From JAHJQZ01 sp963667595 (GTDB taxonomy: Bacteria; Pseudomonadota; Alphaproteobacteria; Rhizobiales; Devosiaceae), in NCBI GenBank assembly GCA_963667595.2, contig CAXXWD010000009.1:310001-374000 (forward strand): a stretch of DNA of 64,000 bases, read 5' to 3'. Shown here in pieces: positions 62,928 to 64,000 of the stretch (the first letter of the stretch is position 1; each line of letters begins with the position of its first letter). The notes beneath the pieces were generated by a model. It made no database searches and was not told where the DNA came from. It saw nothing but the letters and a program-made list of their open reading frames with translations. A program made the position numbers and the translations under genes.

Positions 62928-62928
62928 G
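61834..62928 (+). CDS. IS630-family transposase
   Basis: This 364-residue single-frame transposase has helix-turn-helix segments (AGTVEIMRQTGKSKTCVWRW, CGISASAVRRIWKAHGLQP) followed by a complete DDE domain: VLSFDEKSQIQAL (first Asp), IVHVILDNYAAHKHPKV (second Asp) and FTPTSCSWLNAVEGFFAKL (final Glu). It is intact and probably active. The likely start is MRTGISFTV at 61849 or the upstream MRVCDM at 61834. Confidence 0.9.
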   Translation: MRVCDMRTGISFTVSPSDRRRLSALVADRNAPQKHVWRAAIILLSAEGAGTVEIMRQTGKSKTCVWRWQERFAEDGVEGLLRDKTRPSRIPPLGLEVAERVVKLTLEDPPGETTHWTADMMAKACGISASAVRRIWKAHGLQPHRWRQFKLSNDPHFVAKLRDVVGLYVNPPAHAIVLSFDEKSQIQALDRTQPGLPMKKGRLGTMTHDYKRHGTTTLFAALNVLDGTVIGRNMQRHRHQELIRFLTTIEAQVPVGKIVHVILDNYAAHKHPKVRAWFGRHPRFVFHFTPTSCSWLNAVEGFFAKLSRRRLKRGVFCSVVDLQAAINRFITETNDNPRPFTWTADPDRIIAAVKRGHQVLDSDH

Positions 62929-63093
62929 ATCTTTTTTTGCCAACTGACCACCTCGAAGAACCGCCATTTTTGTTGAAGAGTGAAGTGCGACTATCGATCT
63001 GAACGCGGGAACAGGCTCCGGCGACATTATTTTTGGTCTTCTAATTGGCGCTTTGTAGCGTGTTTTGCGGTTTCGCCGCTCCTGACGTCAGAC

Positions 63094-63108
63094 GGGCCTT
63101 TTCGGCCC
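63094..63108. other. Small GC-rich hairpin
   Basis: GGGCC, TTTTC loop, GGCCC, one base past the ISAs1 fragment stop on the minus strand. It is too short and lacks a T-run in either direction, so terminator function is uncertain. Confidence 0.3.
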
Positions 63109-63264
63109 TCATGCCAGACCACACAACACCGCACTCAGCGTCAGAAACAGGACCTCATCGAGCGGATAAAGCACCTTCCTGGACTGGCGCGGATCGGGGA
63201 GCGCCGAGAAAGCCTCAAGAAAATCAAGCTCCCCGCCAAGCCCAGGCTCTTCGTCTTCTTCCAT
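63109..63264 (-). pseudogene. ISAs1-family transposase N-terminal fragment
   Basis: A 51-codon frame reads FLEAFSALPDPRQSRKVLYP, then LDEVLFLTLSAVLCGLA and a TGA. It matches the N-terminal domain of ISAs1-family transposases (DPRxxxxxxYPLxEILxLxLxAVLxGA). The rest of the usual 370 or so residues is missing. Confidence 0.75.
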
Positions 63265-63509
63265 GTTCCTTCTCCAGGCCGCAAATCAGCACCGAAAAGG
63301 GCGAATCACAAAAACCCAAGCCCCGCTACTCAAAACTCATTCGATTGCCCTGGGATAATCGCCTTGCTTTGTTCCACTTTTGCACTAAATTTCATATCGT
63401 CGAAGTCGGAGACTTTGACGTCAGGCTGGACGGTCGCAAAGCGGCCGCCCCAGCGCGCCAACGCTGAAGCGGCCTGACCATAGCAATCCTGCGGTAACAG
63501 GAGTTGACC

Positions 63510-64000
63510 ATGGCTAGCCCTAGCCCTATCGCGCGTCGACGCGAATCCAAAGATGCTTTTAGGTCCCTTTCCCATTTTTCATTGATCTCAGACGAGCCAA
63601 CGGCTCAATTGGCTCGGCATGTCGTTTCGAGCCCGCAGGCGACCGGCAATATGGCCCCATCGGTGCGGGGCTTGAATCCGGGAGGCTCGGCATCGGCCAC
63701 CCCAAGGACCGACGATTGGAACCGAGCCCTCGAAAAGCTGCGCGGCGCCTATGCCGACAAAACAATCGCCGGCTATCGCAGCGATTTTCGGCTGTTCGCG
63801 GATTGGTGCATTGCCGAGGGCTTGGTTGTACTACCAGCCACTCCGTCGACACTTGCGCGCTATCTCGACGAAATGATCGAGACGGTCACCGCTGCAACCC
63901 TAACGCGCCGGGTTGCCGCAATCGTCCGTGTGCATCGACTTCTCGAACTGCCCAACCCAGGAGATAGCGAACCGGTCCGGCTTGCGATGCGTCGGATCAA
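63510..64000 (+). CDS. Tyrosine recombinase/integrase, N-terminal part (leaves window)
   Basis: The frame from ATG 63510 (AGGAG 6 nt upstream) stays open to the window end. After about 70 low-complexity residues comes an N-terminal SAM-like core-binding domain: YADKTIAGYRSDFRLFADWC, LPATPSTLARYLDEM, TRRVAAIVRVHRLLELPNPG and EPVRLAMRRI. This is the DNA-binding half of XerC/D-like recombinases. The catalytic Arg-His-Arg-Tyr half would lie beyond 64000. A long disordered N-terminus is unusual but occurs in recombinases carried on transposons. Confidence 0.75.
   Translation, partial: MASPSPIARRRESKDAFRSLSHFSLISDEPTAQLARHVVSSPQATGNMAPSVRGLNPGGSASATPRTDDWNRALEKLRGAYADKTIAGYRSDFRLFADWCIAEGLVVLPATPSTLARYLDEMIETVTAATLTRRVAAIVRVHRLLELPNPGDSEPVRLAMRRI

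Overview
The window looks like an accessory chromosomal or plasmid region of an alphaproteobacterium, most likely order Hyphomicrobiales. The basis is family content: an IalB-type secreted protein, a bacterial transglutaminase-like cysteine protease, an ExoY-type sugar transferase, a ROK-regulated RbsC/FrcC-type sugar importer, and IS66, IS630, IS5, ISL3 and IS110 types common in rhizobia-like genomes. Most genes are GC-rich. The 60.5-61.7 kb gene is strikingly AT-rich. No genus can be named from sequence reading alone, and I found no rRNA, tRNA or CRISPR array.

Layout. 1-210: scraps of a LysR-type regulator and a serine resolvase. 532-6347: a sugar ABC importer (binding protein, permease, ATPase) translationally coupled to an alpha/beta hydrolase, with a divergent ROK repressor. 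6415-7268: a SIR2-like NADase-type gene cut short beside a transposase remnant. 7572-13759: an overlapping three-gene unit of GLUG-repeat adhesin (TpsA), its outer-membrane transporter (TpsB) and an IalB-family protein, followed by an AraC regulator. 15.3-17.3 kb: an IS graveyard in which an intact-looking IS630 sits inside a dead ISL3 transposase, next to an IS110 scrap. 17380-23512: a CUT1-type carbohydrate importer without its ATPase, plus a cytoplasmic GH43 enzyme and a divergent LacI regulator, with two identical perfect palindromic operators between them. 24019-24746: an HNH-type gene split at a run of eight T. 25037-30295: a decayed locus (YaiO-like barrel, GT2, HEAT protein, histidine kinase) with several stops and frameshifts. 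30.6-33.7 kb: a dead P4-type integrase, an IS3 element, an IS5 fragment and a phage connector fragment.

34222-49801 is an exopolysaccharide/capsule locus: priming sugar transferase, several unrecognised secreted or membrane proteins, a transglutaminase-like protease, a TetR regulator, an O-antigen-ligase/polymerase, a PPP-type phosphatase next to a Wzc-like tyrosine kinase, a broken ManB-ManC chimera, GDP-mannose dehydratase, GDP-fucose synthase and two glycosyltransferases. A nest of IS66 elements (50.0-53.8 kb) separates it from a second polysaccharide block on the minus strand: a capsule-synthesis-like protein, a flippase, a fused CMP-ulosonate synthetase/HAD phosphatase, a NeuB-like synthase and an AT-rich polymerase (53.8-61.7 kb). 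The right end holds an IS630 copy, an ISAs1 scrap and the start of a tyrosine recombinase that leaves the window.

Together the window reads as a surface-and-uptake island: adhesin secretion, two sugar importers, and a composite polysaccharide locus predicted to use fucose and a nonulosonic-acid-like sugar. Insertion sequences have repeatedly broken and reassembled it. Several genes are pseudogenes by direct reading of frames. The points most worth testing are the PPP phosphatase/tyrosine kinase pairing, the TpsA-TpsB-IalB unit, and the unrecognised secreted proteins of the polysaccharide locus.
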